Source of the DNA: Salinicola peritrichatus
Lineage (GTDB): Bacteria > Pseudomonadota > Gammaproteobacteria > Pseudomonadales > Halomonadaceae
Direction of reading: 5' to 3'
Length of the DNA stretch: 64,000 bases
Assembly (NCBI RefSeq): GCF_003206715.1
Contig: NZ_PZJU01000032.1
Location: 20,468-84,467 of the forward strand
Within the stretch, counting starts at the first letter, position 1, and every line of letters starts with the position of its first letter. The notes beneath the pieces are model-generated. The model was not told where the DNA came from. It saw only the letters and a program-made list of their open reading frames with translations, and searched no databases. Positions 1-9,526 of the stretch are shown here, in pieces. A program made the position numbers and the translations under genes.

Positions 1-557
<557 letters not shown>

Positions 558-579
558 GAAGTCCAGCTTATAACGACAT

Positions 580-603
580 CGCCCCGGCCAGACGGCCGGG
601 GCG
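580..603. terminator. GC-rich hairpin between convergent genes
   Basis: A perfect 10-bp stem (CGCCCCGGCC / GGCCGGGGCG) with a 4-nt loop lies between the convergent SDR and PQQ-dehydrogenase genes. It has no clear T-run on either side, so termination is inferred from its position and stem strength. Confidence 0.5.
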
Positions 604-629
604 ACGTGCATGCCGAATGAAACCGGCGG

Positions 630-3185
630 TCAGGAACCGCTGTTCTCCGGCAAGGCATAGGCGATCACGTAGTCGCCACTTGGCGTTTCCATGAAGTGGT
701 GGCCAGTGGCAACGATCACCAGGTACTGGCGGCCATCGGCTTCGTAGACCATCGGGTTGGCCTGGCCGCCGGCGGGCAGCGGTGCCTGCCACACGGTTTC
801 GCCGCTTTCGATGTCGATCGCGCGGATCAGGTCGTCGGTGGCGGCGGCGATGAAGATCAGGCCGCCCGCGGTGACCACGGAGCCGCCGTTGTTGGGCGTA
901 CCGATGTCGATCGGCAGTCCCGAGCGGATACCCCAGGGGCCGTTGGCGCGAGCGGTACCGAACGGGCGGTCCCACAGGGTCTTGCCGCTGGCCAGGTCGA
1001 TGGCGCGGATGTGCCCATAAGGCGGCTGCTTGCACAGCATGCCTGTATAGGGCACGCGCCAACCGGCGTTGACGTTGATCGCATAGGGCGTATTGGCCTG
1101 CGGATCACCGGCGCCTTCGGCACCGCCACCGTCCGCCTCCTGCTCTTCCCGGGGAACCCAGCCGAGCTGGTTGGCGACGTCACGCGGCACCAGTTCGTTG
1201 TAGTTGGGCATGTCGTTGTAGTTGGCAATGATCACGCCACGCCGCGGGTCGATCGCCACGCTGCCCCAGTCGGAACCACCGTTGTAACCGGTGTACTGAA
1301 TCCACGGCTGTTCGGCGGTGGGCGGCGTGTACATGCCTTTCCAACTGGCCTGGCGATACTGGATGCGGCAGTACAGCTGGTCGAACGGCGACATGCCCCA
1401 CATGTCATGCTCGGTGATGTCCGGCTGACGCAGGGTGGCGTAGAGCGAGAAGGGTTGTGTTTCGCTGCGCTGTTCCGGCTCGGCGCCACCCTGCGGCACC
1501 GGGCGTTCTTCGGCTCCGCCGCCCAGCAGCTCGCCGGTCTCGCGGTTGAAGACATAGATCTCGCCCTGTTTGGTCGGCATCACTACTGCCGGTACCTTGC
1601 CGTTGTCAGTGGGGAAGTCGATCAACGTCGGCTGCGAGCCGGGATCGTAATCCCAGACATCCTTGTGCGCGGTCTGGAAGTGCCATACCGGCAGGCCGGT
1701 CTCGACATTGAGCGCGACCAGGGAGCTGGCCCACTCGTTCTCCTCCGGCGTGCGCGAGCTGCTCCAGTAATCGGCGGCGCTGTTGGCCATCGGCAGGTAA
1801 ACCATGCCGAGCTTGCTGTCGCCGACGGCAGTGGTCCACATGTTTGGAGAGCCGCGCACGTAGGTCTCGTCGCCGGTCAGCGGTTCGCTCTGGTCGGGGC
1901 GCGCGGCATCCCAGGCCCACTGAATTTCGCCGGTAACGGCGTCGAAGCCCTTGATCACGCCGGATGGCGGGTAGCGGCGCTGGCCGTCGAGCACCTGGTG
2001 GCCGGTAACGATCACATCGCGCACCACCACCGGGGCGGAGTTGATCGAGACGTAACCCGGCGGGGTCTCGCCCATGTTGCGCTTGATATCGACCTGGCCG
2101 TTGTCGCCGAAGTCGGTGCAGGGCTCGCCGGTAGCGGCGTCGACTTCGATGATACGACCATCGAGCGTGCCGGCGATGATACGCGTGCGGCAGGCCTGGT
2201 CATCGTCGGCGGCAACCGTCGCTTGCGCGGGCGCTTCCTCCGCGGGGGCCTGGTCGCCGTCTGCGTTCTGGGCAGCAGTAGCAGAGCCCTGTTCGCCCTG
2301 GTCGTTGTCGGCGGCGGCGTTCGATGCGTTCAGGCGTTCCTCGGGGACCTCGTAATAGGTCACGCCGCGGCAGGCGGCCGTGTAAGGGATGGCCTCGTCG
2401 GAGACTTGCGGATCGTAACGCCAGTTCTCTTCGCCAGTCGCGGCATTCAGGGAAATCAGGATGTTATGAGAGGTGCACACATAGACGCTGTCGCCCACCT
2501 TGAGCGGGGTATTCTCCGAGCCCCAGCGGAGATCGAGCAGGTCGCCGGTACGATACTGCCAGGCGACTTCGAGATTGCCGACGTTATCGGGCGTGATCTG
2601 GTCCAGCGGCGAATAGCGTGTGGCTGCCGAGTCGCGGCCGTAAGCGGTCCAATCCCCCTCGTCGGGCGTGTCCGCCGGTTGCGCGTTGCCGACATCGGTC
2701 GCCAATGAGTCGTCGGCGATCGCCGGCACCTCGTTGGGATTCTCGTAACCCCGGCCGGGGACGAAGGCCAGTGCGCCGGCCACGACCAGACCCAGGAACA
2801 GCACGCCGGCCAGCGAAAAACCGACCTTTCGCGACGGGCCGCCGATCAGGGCGGGCGTGATCAAGGCAACCAGGATACCCAGGATCAGTACGACATCGAA
2901 GCGGGGAATCCAGCCCCAGTAGTTGAGTCCCGACTCCCACGCGGTCCATAGAAAAGTGCCGATGAATACCAGCGCATAGAGCCAGGCCCCGGAGACTTGT
3001 CCTCGGAACAGCAGGATGCCGGCAATCAGCATCAGCACGCCGGCGATCAGGTAGTACCAGGAACCACCCAATATGACGAGATAAAGCCCGCCGCCGCCCA
3101 GGGCGAGACCGACGAGCGCGACAATGATCCCCACGATTTTGGCGAATGTTCCGCCTGCTCCGGGGGAAGAATCTGTATTGGCCAC
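630..3185 (-). CDS. Membrane-bound PQQ-dependent dehydrogenase, glucose/quinate/shikimate family
   Basis: The N-terminal region has about five hydrophobic helices (roughly residues 18-40, 43-60, 66-82, 97-115, 122-142), followed by a large periplasmic quinoprotein beta-propeller starting near DWTAYGRDSAATRYSPL. This is the architecture of Gcd/QuiA enzymes, which oxidise aldoses or quinate in the periplasm and pass electrons to ubiquinone. The GTG start at 3185 is chosen because GGGAGGG lies just upstream; a TTG further upstream has no such site. At 851 residues it is longer than usual (about 800), partly because of a low-complexity Ala/Asp/Glu/Gln insert at about residues 287-329. No PQQ biosynthesis genes are in the window. 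Glucose versus quinate specificity cannot be decided here. Confidence 0.85.
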   Translation of the reverse strand: MANTDSSPGAGGTFAKIVGIIVALVGLALGGGGLYLVILGGSWYYLIAGVLMLIAGILLFRGQVSGAWLYALVFIGTFLWTAWESGLNYWGWIPRFDVVLILGILVALITPALIGGPSRKVGFSLAGVLFLGLVVAGALAFVPGRGYENPNEVPAIADDSLATDVGNAQPADTPDEGDWTAYGRDSAATRYSPLDQITPDNVGNLEVAWQYRTGDLLDLRWGSENTPLKVGDSVYVCTSHNILISLNAATGEENWRYDPQVSDEAIPYTAACRGVTYYEVPEERLNASNAAADNDQGEQGSATAAQNADGDQAPAEEAPAQATVAADDDQACRTRIIAGTLDGRIIEVDAATGEPCTDFGDNGQVDIKRNMGETPPGYVSINSAPVVVRDVIVTGHQVLDGQRRYPPSGVIKGFDAVTGEIQWAWDAARPDQSEPLTGDETYVRGSPNMWTTAVGDSKLGMVYLPMANSAADYWSSSRTPEENEWASSLVALNVETGLPVWHFQTAHKDVWDYDPGSQPTLIDFPTDNGKVPAVVMPTKQGEIYVFNRETGELLGGGAEERPVPQGGAEPEQRSETQPFSLYATLRQPDITEHDMWGMSPFDQLYCRIQYRQASWKGMYTPPTAEQPWIQYTGYNGGSDWGSVAIDPRRGVIIANYNDMPNYNELVPRDVANQLGWVPREEQEADGGGAEGAGDPQANTPYAINVNAGWRVPYTGMLCKQPPYGHIRAIDLASGKTLWDRPFGTARANGPWGIRSGLPIDIGTPNNGGSVVTAGGLIFIAAATDDLIRAIDIESGETVWQAPLPAGGQANPMVYEADGRQYLVIVATGHHFMETPSGDYVIAYALPENSGS

Positions 3186-3395
3186 TATTCCCTCCCTTGA
3201 ATGACTCAATTCCAAAGCCGTATAGATAACCGGCTAATGAATTGTCGCGACAATCTGCCGCAGTCGCAATCCGCTTGATTCAATCAAGTTGCTGAATGCC
3301 GCTTTGTAAAGCGCTCGGGGGAGAATTACGACATTGATCGAACCTCGATCATCAAAGCGTCAAACGGCGTTCTGTTGCTCACGGCGGGTGCCATG

Positions 3396-3420
3396 AAAAA
3401 CGCGCCGATGTCTCGGCGCG
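3396..3420 (-). terminator. Rho-independent terminator of the epimerase gene
   Basis: Read on the minus strand, an 8-bp stem (CGCGCCGA / TCGGCGCG) with a 4-nt loop is followed directly by five T residues. It lies 35 bases after the stop of the minus-strand epimerase gene. Confidence 0.75.
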
Positions 3421-3454
3421 AGGGGGATGGAAGGAAAATCGAGGAGCGGCTGGG

Positions 3455-4456
3455 TCAGACGACGCTAAAACCGTGGGCGAACGGATCGCGATCATCGATG
3501 AAGATGGTGTTGTAGCCGGTGACTCGCGCCCAGCCGGCGATGCTGGGACGGATGGCCGGCTTGCCGCCGACCTCCGTCAGCGATTCGACCCGGCCTTCGA
3601 ACAGGCTGCCGATGATGCTCTCGTGGATGAAGGTCTGGCCCGCCTCGAGCCAGCCGCGAGCGACACGTTGGGCCATGCGCGCCGAGGTGCCGGTGCCGCA
3701 GGGAGAGCGGTCGATGGCGCGGTCGCCATAGAACACTGCGTTGCGGGCGTCGGCATTCGGCTCATGCGCCGGGCCGGTCCACATGGCGTGGGAAACGCCG
3801 CGGATGGTCGGATTCTCGGGATGGACCGGGGTGATGATCTCGTTGAGGCGTCGGCGCACGATCGGCGAGAGCCGGAGGATCTGGTCGACGTCCAGCGCGT
3901 CGAGGCCACCGAAGCCCGGCTGGGGATCGAAGATGGCATAGAAGTTGCCGCCGTAGGCGATATCGCACTTGAGCCTGCCGAAGCCCGGAACGTCGACCTC
4001 GACATCGGCCGCCTCGAGCCATGCCGGTACGTTGAACAGGCGGACTTTCTCGATGTAGCGCCCGTTGCGCTCGTATTCGATGTCGACGCGGCCGGCCGGC
4101 GTATCCAGCGACAGCTTGCCCTCGACCCGCGGCGTGACGAAGCCCTCTTCCAACGCCGTGGTCACGGTGCCGATGGTGCCGTGACCGCACATCGGCAGAC
4201 AGCCGCTGGTCTCGATGAACAGCACGCCGATATCGCAGTCGTCCCGGGTCGAAGGATAGAGGATCGAGCCGGACATCATGTCGTGGCCGCGCGGTTCGAA
4301 CATCAGCCCGCGACGAATCCAGTCGTATTCACGCAAAAAGTGCTGGCGGCGCTCGCTCATGGTCGCGCCCTCCAGTCGCGGCGCGCCGCCGGCCACGACG
4401 CGCACCGGATTGCCGCAGGTATGCCCGTCGACGCACATGAAGGTGTGTCTGGCCAT
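3455..4456 (-). CDS. 4-hydroxyproline 2-epimerase / proline racemase family
   Basis: A 333-residue member of the proline racemase fold, the usual length for the family. Both catalytic thiols are present: Cys90 in MCGHGTIG and Cys253 in SPCGTGTSAR. This argues for a racemase/epimerase rather than the trans-3-hydroxyproline dehydratase branch, where one Cys is replaced. Bacterial members convert trans-4-hydroxy-L-proline to cis-4-hydroxy-D-proline, the first catabolic step. The ATG at 4456 follows a purine-rich GAGGAGAG. A GntR gene lies divergently upstream, and a DapA-like gene that could supply the later deaminase step is at 12965-13915. The exact substrate is inferred. Confidence 0.85.
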   Translation of the reverse strand: MARHTFMCVDGHTCGNPVRVVAGGAPRLEGATMSERRQHFLREYDWIRRGLMFEPRGHDMMSGSILYPSTRDDCDIGVLFIETSGCLPMCGHGTIGTVTTALEEGFVTPRVEGKLSLDTPAGRVDIEYERNGRYIEKVRLFNVPAWLEAADVEVDVPGFGRLKCDIAYGGNFYAIFDPQPGFGGLDALDVDQILRLSPIVRRRLNEIITPVHPENPTIRGVSHAMWTGPAHEPNADARNAVFYGDRAIDRSPCGTGTSARMAQRVARGWLEAGQTFIHESIIGSLFEGRVESLTEVGGKPAIRPSIAGWARVTGYNTIFIDDRDPFAHGFSVV

Positions 4457-4523
4457 CGCTCTCTCCTCGATCGGAATGCAACTCCGCGCGGGTTAGTGCA
4501 TCCCCGTTGTCGTTTTGGATATT

Positions 4524-4536
4524 GTATATAATATAC
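4524..4536. promoter_or_regulatory. Candidate GntR operator GTATA-N3-TATAC (site 1)
   Basis: A 13-bp palindrome GTATATAATATAC lies in the divergent region between the epimerase start (4456) and the GntR start (4691). The same 5-3-5 pattern recurs at 5416-5428 in front of the ABC transporter. Both copies are followed within a few bases by GATGCGGT. Short AT-rich palindromes are typical operators for FCD-type GntR regulators; the assignment is inference. Confidence 0.65.
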
Positions 4537-4690
4537 GGATGCGGTGGGCAATCCTTGGGCGTGTATGAAAAGTCGGCGAGCGCAGACAGTTTTCGTACAT
4601 GACCTGGCGGATGCCTGATGCTCGCGACCGGTGGTCCCGGAACGGCTCGGTGGCAAGCCGGCCATATCATTTTATCTGCAGGATCGGTGC

Positions 4691-5413
4691 ATGAGCCCAA
4701 GTGCCAACTTCAAGCGTCAAACCGTCGCCGCCACCCTGGCCGATGCCTTGCGCGAACGCATCCTCAATCAGGAACTTGAGGAGGGCAGCGCACTGCGCCA
4801 GGATGCGCTGGCGAGCGAGTTCGGCGTCAGCCGCATTCCGGTGCGCGAGGCACTGCTGCAGTTGGAAGGCGAGGGGCTGGTGGTGCAGGTCGCGCACAAG
4901 GGCTATACCGTTTCGGTACTGTCCTGCGATGACATTCGCGAGCTTTTCGATCTGCGTGCGCTGCTCGAAGTGGATCTGCTGCGCCGGGCGCTTCCGCGGA
5001 TGACCGATGAGGTGATCGCCAAGGCCTGGTCGATCGTCGAGACCTTCGATGATCGCCTGAAGCATAAAGCGGAGGAGGTCAACTGGGGCGTGCTCAACTG
5101 GCAGCTGCATTCGACGCTCTACGCCCCGGCCGGGCGCGAGCAGACCATGCGCATGCTCCAGTCACTGCATCGCAGCGCCGACCGCTATCTGCGCATGCAA
5201 CTCAAAATCGCCCAGCGCAGCAATGACCGTGCCCGGTCGGAGCACGCCAGGCTGGTGGCGTTATGCGAGCAGCGTGACGGCGTCGAGGCGACACGACTGC
5301 TCAATGAACACATCCTGACGGCGCGCGACGAGTTGCTGGATTTTTTGATCACTCGCACCAATGGATCGAATGGTGTGGATGACAAAAGCAAGGACGATCG
5401 ACAGTTTCGCTGA
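4691..5413 (+). CDS. GntR family (FCD-type) transcriptional regulator
   Basis: The 240-residue protein has an N-terminal winged helix-turn-helix (about residues 10-75; VSRIPVREALLQLEGEGLV is the recognition region) and a helical C-terminal FCD ligand-binding domain. The ATG at 4691 is preceded by AGGA at a good distance. The gene sits between the epimerase and the LIV-type transporter, with a matching palindrome on each side, so it most likely controls both and senses hydroxyproline or a breakdown product. The ligand is not shown by the sequence. Confidence 0.88.
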   Translation: MSPSANFKRQTVAATLADALRERILNQELEEGSALRQDALASEFGVSRIPVREALLQLEGEGLVVQVAHKGYTVSVLSCDDIRELFDLRALLEVDLLRRALPRMTDEVIAKAWSIVETFDDRLKHKAEEVNWGVLNWQLHSTLYAPAGREQTMRMLQSLHRSADRYLRMQLKIAQRSNDRARSEHARLVALCEQRDGVEATRLLNEHILTARDELLDFLITRTNGSNGVDDKSKDDRQFR

Positions 5414-5415
5414 TC

Positions 5416-5428
5416 GTATATTTTATAC
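5416..5428. promoter_or_regulatory. Candidate GntR operator GTATA-N3-TATAC (site 2)
   Basis: The palindrome GTATATTTTATAC begins just after the GntR stop codon and about 160 bases before the substrate-binding protein start. It has the same 5-3-5 architecture as the site at 4524-4536 and would place the transporter under the same regulator. Confidence 0.65.
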
Positions 5429-5589
5429 AAAAGATGCGGTATCAGTTTGTTAACGGCCATGGCAGGATGAGCTATCGGCGATCTCGCAGATACCGCCGAC
5501 CTGGTGGGCGCAGCGCCCGATCCTGATACTCAGTCCCAACCCTGGGCAGTACGAATAACCACAAAGCGCTGAAGAGAGAAGTTGCGATA

Positions 5590-6711
5590 ATGAACAAGAT
5601 CCTCAGTCTCATCGCCTCCGCGGCGGTCATCAATCTGGCCGCAGGCAGCCTGGCCATGGCGCAGGATGGTCCGATCACCATCGGCGTGCAGGTGCCGACG
5701 ACCGGCTCCGAAGCCACCTACGGCAAGGACATGCTCAATGCCGTCACCCTGTCCGCCAACGAGATCAATGCCGACGGCGGTCTGCTCGATGGCCGCCAGA
5801 TCCAACTGGTGACCGGTGACACCGCCTGTGATCCGCAGCAGTCGGTCAACGCCGCCAGCCGCCTGGCCTCGCGGCAGGTCGTCGGCGTGGTCGGCGGTTA
5901 CTGCTCCGGCGCCACCCAGCCGACGCTCAAGACCTACGGCGATGCCAATATTCCGTTCGTGATCGTCGCCGCCAACTCGACCCAACTGATTCCCGCCAAC
6001 CCCGGCAACGCCTTCATGATCAACTCGACCGGTGCCGACCAGGCCAAGACGGCGGTCGATTTCTTCGAGGGCAAAGGCATCGAGAAAGTCGCCATCGTCA
6101 ATCAGGGCGATGCCTACTCCCAGGATCTCGCCAACCTGACCCGCGACGCCTGGACCGAGGCTGGCCATACCGTTTCCGCCTTCGAGTACGTCAACAAGGG
6201 CGAGCAGGATTTCTCCGCGCTGGTCAACAAGATCCGCAGTTCGGGTGCCGAAGCGGTGTTCTGGACCGCCTACTATGCCGATGGCGGCCTGCTGATCCGC
6301 CAGCTGCGCCAGCGTGGCTTCCAGGGCACCATCGCCGTGGGTGACGGCTCCAACTCGCCGGAGCTGTTCAACATCGCCGGCCAGGCCGCCGAAGGGGTGT
6401 TCGCCTTCTCCAATCCCACCGCCGACTTCCTGCCGGCCGCCAAGCAGTTCATCGGCGACTACCAGACTGAGTTCGGCAATGCGCCGGGGCCGTATGCGCC
6501 GCTCGCCTACGACGGCATGCAACTGATGGCCTGGGCGATCGACAAGGCCGGCTCCACCGACAGCGACGCGATCATCGAGGCGCTGGCCAGCGCCGACGAC
6601 CAGGAGTGGTTGGCGGGGCCGATCTCGTTCACGCCGCAGCATACGCTGGCGCGCAGTAACTTCGTGGTGCTCGAGGGGCAGGACGGCAAGTGGATTCGCT
6701 ACGAGGAATGA
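5590..6711 (+). CDS. LIV-type ABC transporter, periplasmic substrate-binding protein
   Basis: A 373-residue protein with a signal peptide (hydrophobic stretch, cleavage near SLAMA-QDG) and a type I periplasmic-binding fold starting ITIGVQVPTTGSEATYGKDM, as in LivJ/LivK. It delivers an amino acid or related solute to the membrane components encoded next. First gene of a five-gene transporter operon; a strong hairpin follows it, as is common after highly expressed binding-protein genes. The nearby epimerase and shared operator suggest hydroxyproline or a proline derivative as substrate (inference). Confidence 0.9.
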   Translation: MNKILSLIASAAVINLAAGSLAMAQDGPITIGVQVPTTGSEATYGKDMLNAVTLSANEINADGGLLDGRQIQLVTGDTACDPQQSVNAASRLASRQVVGVVGGYCSGATQPTLKTYGDANIPFVIVAANSTQLIPANPGNAFMINSTGADQAKTAVDFFEGKGIEKVAIVNQGDAYSQDLANLTRDAWTEAGHTVSAFEYVNKGEQDFSALVNKIRSSGAEAVFWTAYYADGGLLIRQLRQRGFQGTIAVGDGSNSPELFNIAGQAAEGVFAFSNPTADFLPAAKQFIGDYQTEFGNAPGPYAPLAYDGMQLMAWAIDKAGSTDSDAIIEALASADDQEWLAGPISFTPQHTLARSNFVVLEGQDGKWIRYEE

Positions 6712-6720
6712 CGATTCGCT

Positions 6721-6750
6721 CCTCGGTTCGAGCCTCGGCTCGAACCGAGG
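6721..6750 (+). terminator. Intercistronic hairpin after the binding-protein gene
   Basis: A perfect 12-bp stem (CCTCGGTTCGAG / CTCGAACCGAGG) with a 6-nt loop sits 10 bases after the binding-protein stop. No T-run follows, so it is more likely a partial attenuator or an mRNA-stabilising structure that keeps binding-protein levels above those of the permease genes. Confidence 0.6.
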
Positions 6751-6833
6751 ATGTCGTCACGCGTTGCGGGACGTGAAACCCGCGACGCCTCCGCTCTGCT
6801 CATCCGCTTTCCGCTGTCCAGAGACATACGTCC

Positions 6834-7748
6834 ATGACCTGGTACGACTCCTTTCTGCAACAGCTCGTCGACGGGCTGGTGCTGGGCTCCTTCTATGCCT
6901 TGGTGGCACTTGGTTACACCATGGTGTTCGGGGTCATCAAACTGCTCAACTTCGCCCATGGCGATCTCTACATGACCGGCGCTTTCGCTGGCTTCGGTGG
7001 GCTGTCGCTGGTCTCCGGCTTTCTCGGTGCCGGCTGGCTCGGCATCTTCGTGGCGATGTTGCTGGCGATGCTGGCGGTTGGCTGTCTCGGCGTGGTGATC
7101 GAGCGCGTCGCCTACCATCCGATGCTGGCGGCGCCGCGGCTGTCGATCCTGATCACCGCGCTGGCGGTATCGCTGGTGCTGCAGAACGCGGCGTTATCGC
7201 TGACCGGCGGCCAGTATACGGCGTTTCGCACCGATCTCGGTTTCGGCGGCTTCAATCTCGGCAACCTGTTTCTCTCCTACAACCAGATCGTGCTGGTGGC
7301 GACGGCGGCGGTGCTGATGATCGCGCTCGAGCTGTTCGTGTCCAGGACGCTCTATGGCCGCGCCATGCGCGCGGTGTCGATCGACAAGGACATGTGCCGG
7401 ATGATGGGGATCAACGTCTCCGCGGTGATCGCGGTGACCTTCTTCATCGGTTCGGGGCTGGCCGCCGCCGCCGGCACCATGGCCGGCGCCTACTACGGCA
7501 GCATCTGGTACTTCATGGGCTTTCTGATCGGGCTGAAAGCCTTTACCGCAGCGGTAATCGGCGGCATCGGCAGCATCACCGGCGCCATGCTCGGTGGCCT
7601 GATCCTGGGACTGCTGGAATCGTTCGGTACCCATATCCCGTTCATCGGCAGCGAATGGAAGGATGTCTTCACCTTCTCGATCCTGATCCTGGTGCTGGTG
7701 TTCAAACCGACCGGGTTGTTGGGCAAGTCCGAAGTGGAGAGGATGTGA
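6834..7748 (+). CDS. livH: LIV-type ABC transporter permease LivH
   Basis: A 304-residue, highly hydrophobic inner-membrane protein beginning with the family hallmark QQLVDGLVLGSFYALVALGY and carrying the central loop GRAMRAVSIDKDMCRMMGI (the EAA-like ATPase contact). It forms the translocation pore with LivM. It lies 122 bases after the binding-protein gene and 1 base before livM. Its own ribosome-binding site is weak, consistent with lower expression than the binding protein. Confidence 0.9.
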   Translation: MTWYDSFLQQLVDGLVLGSFYALVALGYTMVFGVIKLLNFAHGDLYMTGAFAGFGGLSLVSGFLGAGWLGIFVAMLLAMLAVGCLGVVIERVAYHPMLAAPRLSILITALAVSLVLQNAALSLTGGQYTAFRTDLGFGGFNLGNLFLSYNQIVLVATAAVLMIALELFVSRTLYGRAMRAVSIDKDMCRMMGINVSAVIAVTFFIGSGLAAAAGTMAGAYYGSIWYFMGFLIGLKAFTAAVIGGIGSITGAMLGGLILGLLESFGTHIPFIGSEWKDVFTFSILILVLVFKPTGLLGKSEVERM

Positions 7749-7749
7749 C

Positions 7750-8739
7750 ATGGCCAATCGAACACCGACCCTGCGGGAAGACATCCCCCGCGGCAATGTC
7801 TTCCAGCGGTTCTACGCCTCCTTCGAGTCCCCGGGTCGCCGGCGTGCCCTGCATGCGCTGATCGTGGCGTTGCTGATCGTCACGCCGTGGATCTCGAGCC
7901 AGTACGTCACGGTGATCCTGACCAACGCGTTGCTCTACGTGGTGCTGTGTCTCGGGCTCAACGTCGTGGTCGGCTACGCCGGCCTGCTCGACCTCGGCTA
8001 TGCCGCGTTCTTTGCCGTCGGCGCCTATACCGTCGGCATTCTGACCCAGCAGTTCGGCATCAATTTCTGGGCCGCGATTCCGTTCGCGCTGCTTGCCGCG
8101 GCGATCGCCGGGGTGATCATCGGCGGGCCGACGCTGCGGCTGCGCAGCGACTATCTGGCGATCGTCACCCTCGGTTTCGGCGAGATCGTGCGTTTCACCG
8201 CGCGCAATCTCGAGATCACCGGTGGCGCCAGCGGGCTTTCGCACATCCCGGAACCTTCGCTGTTCGGCTGGCAGATCGATAGCTCGATCGACTTCTACTA
8301 CGTCTTCGCGCTGTTGGCGGTGCTCGCCTACATCGCCAGCCAGCGACTGTTCGATTCGCGCCTGGGGCGCGCCTGGCTCTACGTGCGCCACGACGAGGAC
8401 GCCGCCGAGGCGATGGGCATCAATCGCGTCGCGACCAAGCTGGCGGCCTACGTCATCGGTGCCATCTTCGGCGCGATCGGTGGCATCTTCTTCTCGGTCA
8501 ACCTGGGCGCGATCTCGCCCGAGAGCTTCAGCTTTCAGCAGTCGGTGCTGATTCTGCTGGCGGTGGTGCTCGGCGGCATGGGCAAGATTCCCGGGGTCAT
8601 TCTCGGCGCCTTCATCGTCGTGCTGGGGCCGGAGCTGCTGCGCGACTTCGATACCCTGAGGTTGTTGATCTTCGCCGTGCTGCTGTTGTTGATCATGCTG
8701 TTCCGGCCGAGCGGCATATGGCCCGAGAAACGTTCCTGA
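7750..8739 (+). CDS. livM: LIV-type ABC transporter permease LivM
   Basis: A 329-residue inner-membrane permease with the LivM signature LNVVVGYAGLLDLGYAAFFAVGAY split across its second and third helices and the cytoplasmic loop RHDEDAAEAMGIN. A hydrophilic N-terminus of about 35 residues precedes the first helix, as is usual for LivM. GGAGAGGA precedes the ATG, and the gene is 1 base after livH and 10 before livG. It pairs with LivH in the pore. Confidence 0.9.
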   Translation: MANRTPTLREDIPRGNVFQRFYASFESPGRRRALHALIVALLIVTPWISSQYVTVILTNALLYVVLCLGLNVVVGYAGLLDLGYAAFFAVGAYTVGILTQQFGINFWAAIPFALLAAAIAGVIIGGPTLRLRSDYLAIVTLGFGEIVRFTARNLEITGGASGLSHIPEPSLFGWQIDSSIDFYYVFALLAVLAYIASQRLFDSRLGRAWLYVRHDEDAAEAMGINRVATKLAAYVIGAIFGAIGGIFFSVNLGAISPESFSFQQSVLILLAVVLGGMGKIPGVILGAFIVVLGPELLRDFDTLRLLIFAVLLLLIMLFRPSGIWPEKRS

Positions 8740-8749
8740 GGGGGAAGCG

Positions 8750-9526
8750 ATGCTGCTGCAACTCAACCAGGTGTCGCTGAGCTTCGCCGGCAACACCGTG
8801 CTGCACGATGTCGACTTCGGCGTCGAACCGGGACGCATCCAGAGCCTGATCGGCCCCAACGGCGCCGGCAAGACCTCGATGTTCAATGTCATTACCGGCT
8901 TCTATCGCCCCCAGCGGGGCGAGATCACCTTCGATGGCGAGCGCATCGTCAAGCGCAAACCCCACAGCGTGACCCAGCTGGGAATCGCGCGCACCTTCCA
9001 GAACGTGCGCCTGTTCCGCGAGATGTCGGTGCTCGAGAACGTCATGGCGGGCCAGCACTGCCGCTCCCGGGCCGGTGCCCTGGCTGCGGTGCTGCGGCTG
9101 CCGAGTCAGCGCGCCGAGGAGCGCAAGATCCTCGAAGTCAGTCTCGAATGTCTCGATTTCGTCGGCCTGATGGGGCAACAGGACCGTCTGGCGACCAATC
9201 TCGCCTACGGTCACCAGCGGCGGGTCGAGATCGCCCGCGCCCTGGCCACCGAACCCAAGCTGCTGCTGCTCGACGAACCGGCGGCGGGGCTCAACAGCGG
9301 CGAGAAACAGGCACTGATCGAACTGATCCGACGCATTCGTGACGAGCGCGGCGTTTCGGTGCTGCTGATCGAGCACGACATGAGCCTGGTGATGAACGTC
9401 TCCGAACGCATCAGCGTGCTCGACCACGGCAGCCTCATCACCGAGGGCGCGCCCCAGGCGGTGCAGAACGACCCGCGGGTGATCGAGGCCTATCTCGGCC
9501 AGGACGACGAGGAGTTGGCACTGTGA
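8750..9526 (+). CDS. livG: LIV-type ABC transporter ATPase LivG
   Basis: A 258-residue nucleotide-binding subunit with Walker A (GPNGAGKTS), a degenerate ABC signature (AYGHQRRVEIARAL) and Walker B (LLLLDEPAAGL). The C-terminal extension is the short LivG type. A strong GAGGGGGAA lies before the ATG. Its TGA overlaps the GTG of livF by 4 bases, indicating translational coupling. Confidence 0.92.
   Translation: MLLQLNQVSLSFAGNTVLHDVDFGVEPGRIQSLIGPNGAGKTSMFNVITGFYRPQRGEITFDGERIVKRKPHSVTQLGIARTFQNVRLFREMSVLENVMAGQHCRSRAGALAAVLRLPSQRAEERKILEVSLECLDFVGLMGQQDRLATNLAYGHQRRVEIARALATEPKLLLLDEPAAGLNSGEKQALIELIRRIRDERGVSVLLIEHDMSLVMNVSERISVLDHGSLITEGAPQAVQNDPRVIEAYLGQDDEELAL

Noticed and set aside
696..2708. 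Very long open frame (670 codons) on the plus strand
   Set aside because: It is the antisense shadow of the PQQ dehydrogenase gene: no ribosome-binding site, composition typical of reversed high-GC codons and no recognisable domains.
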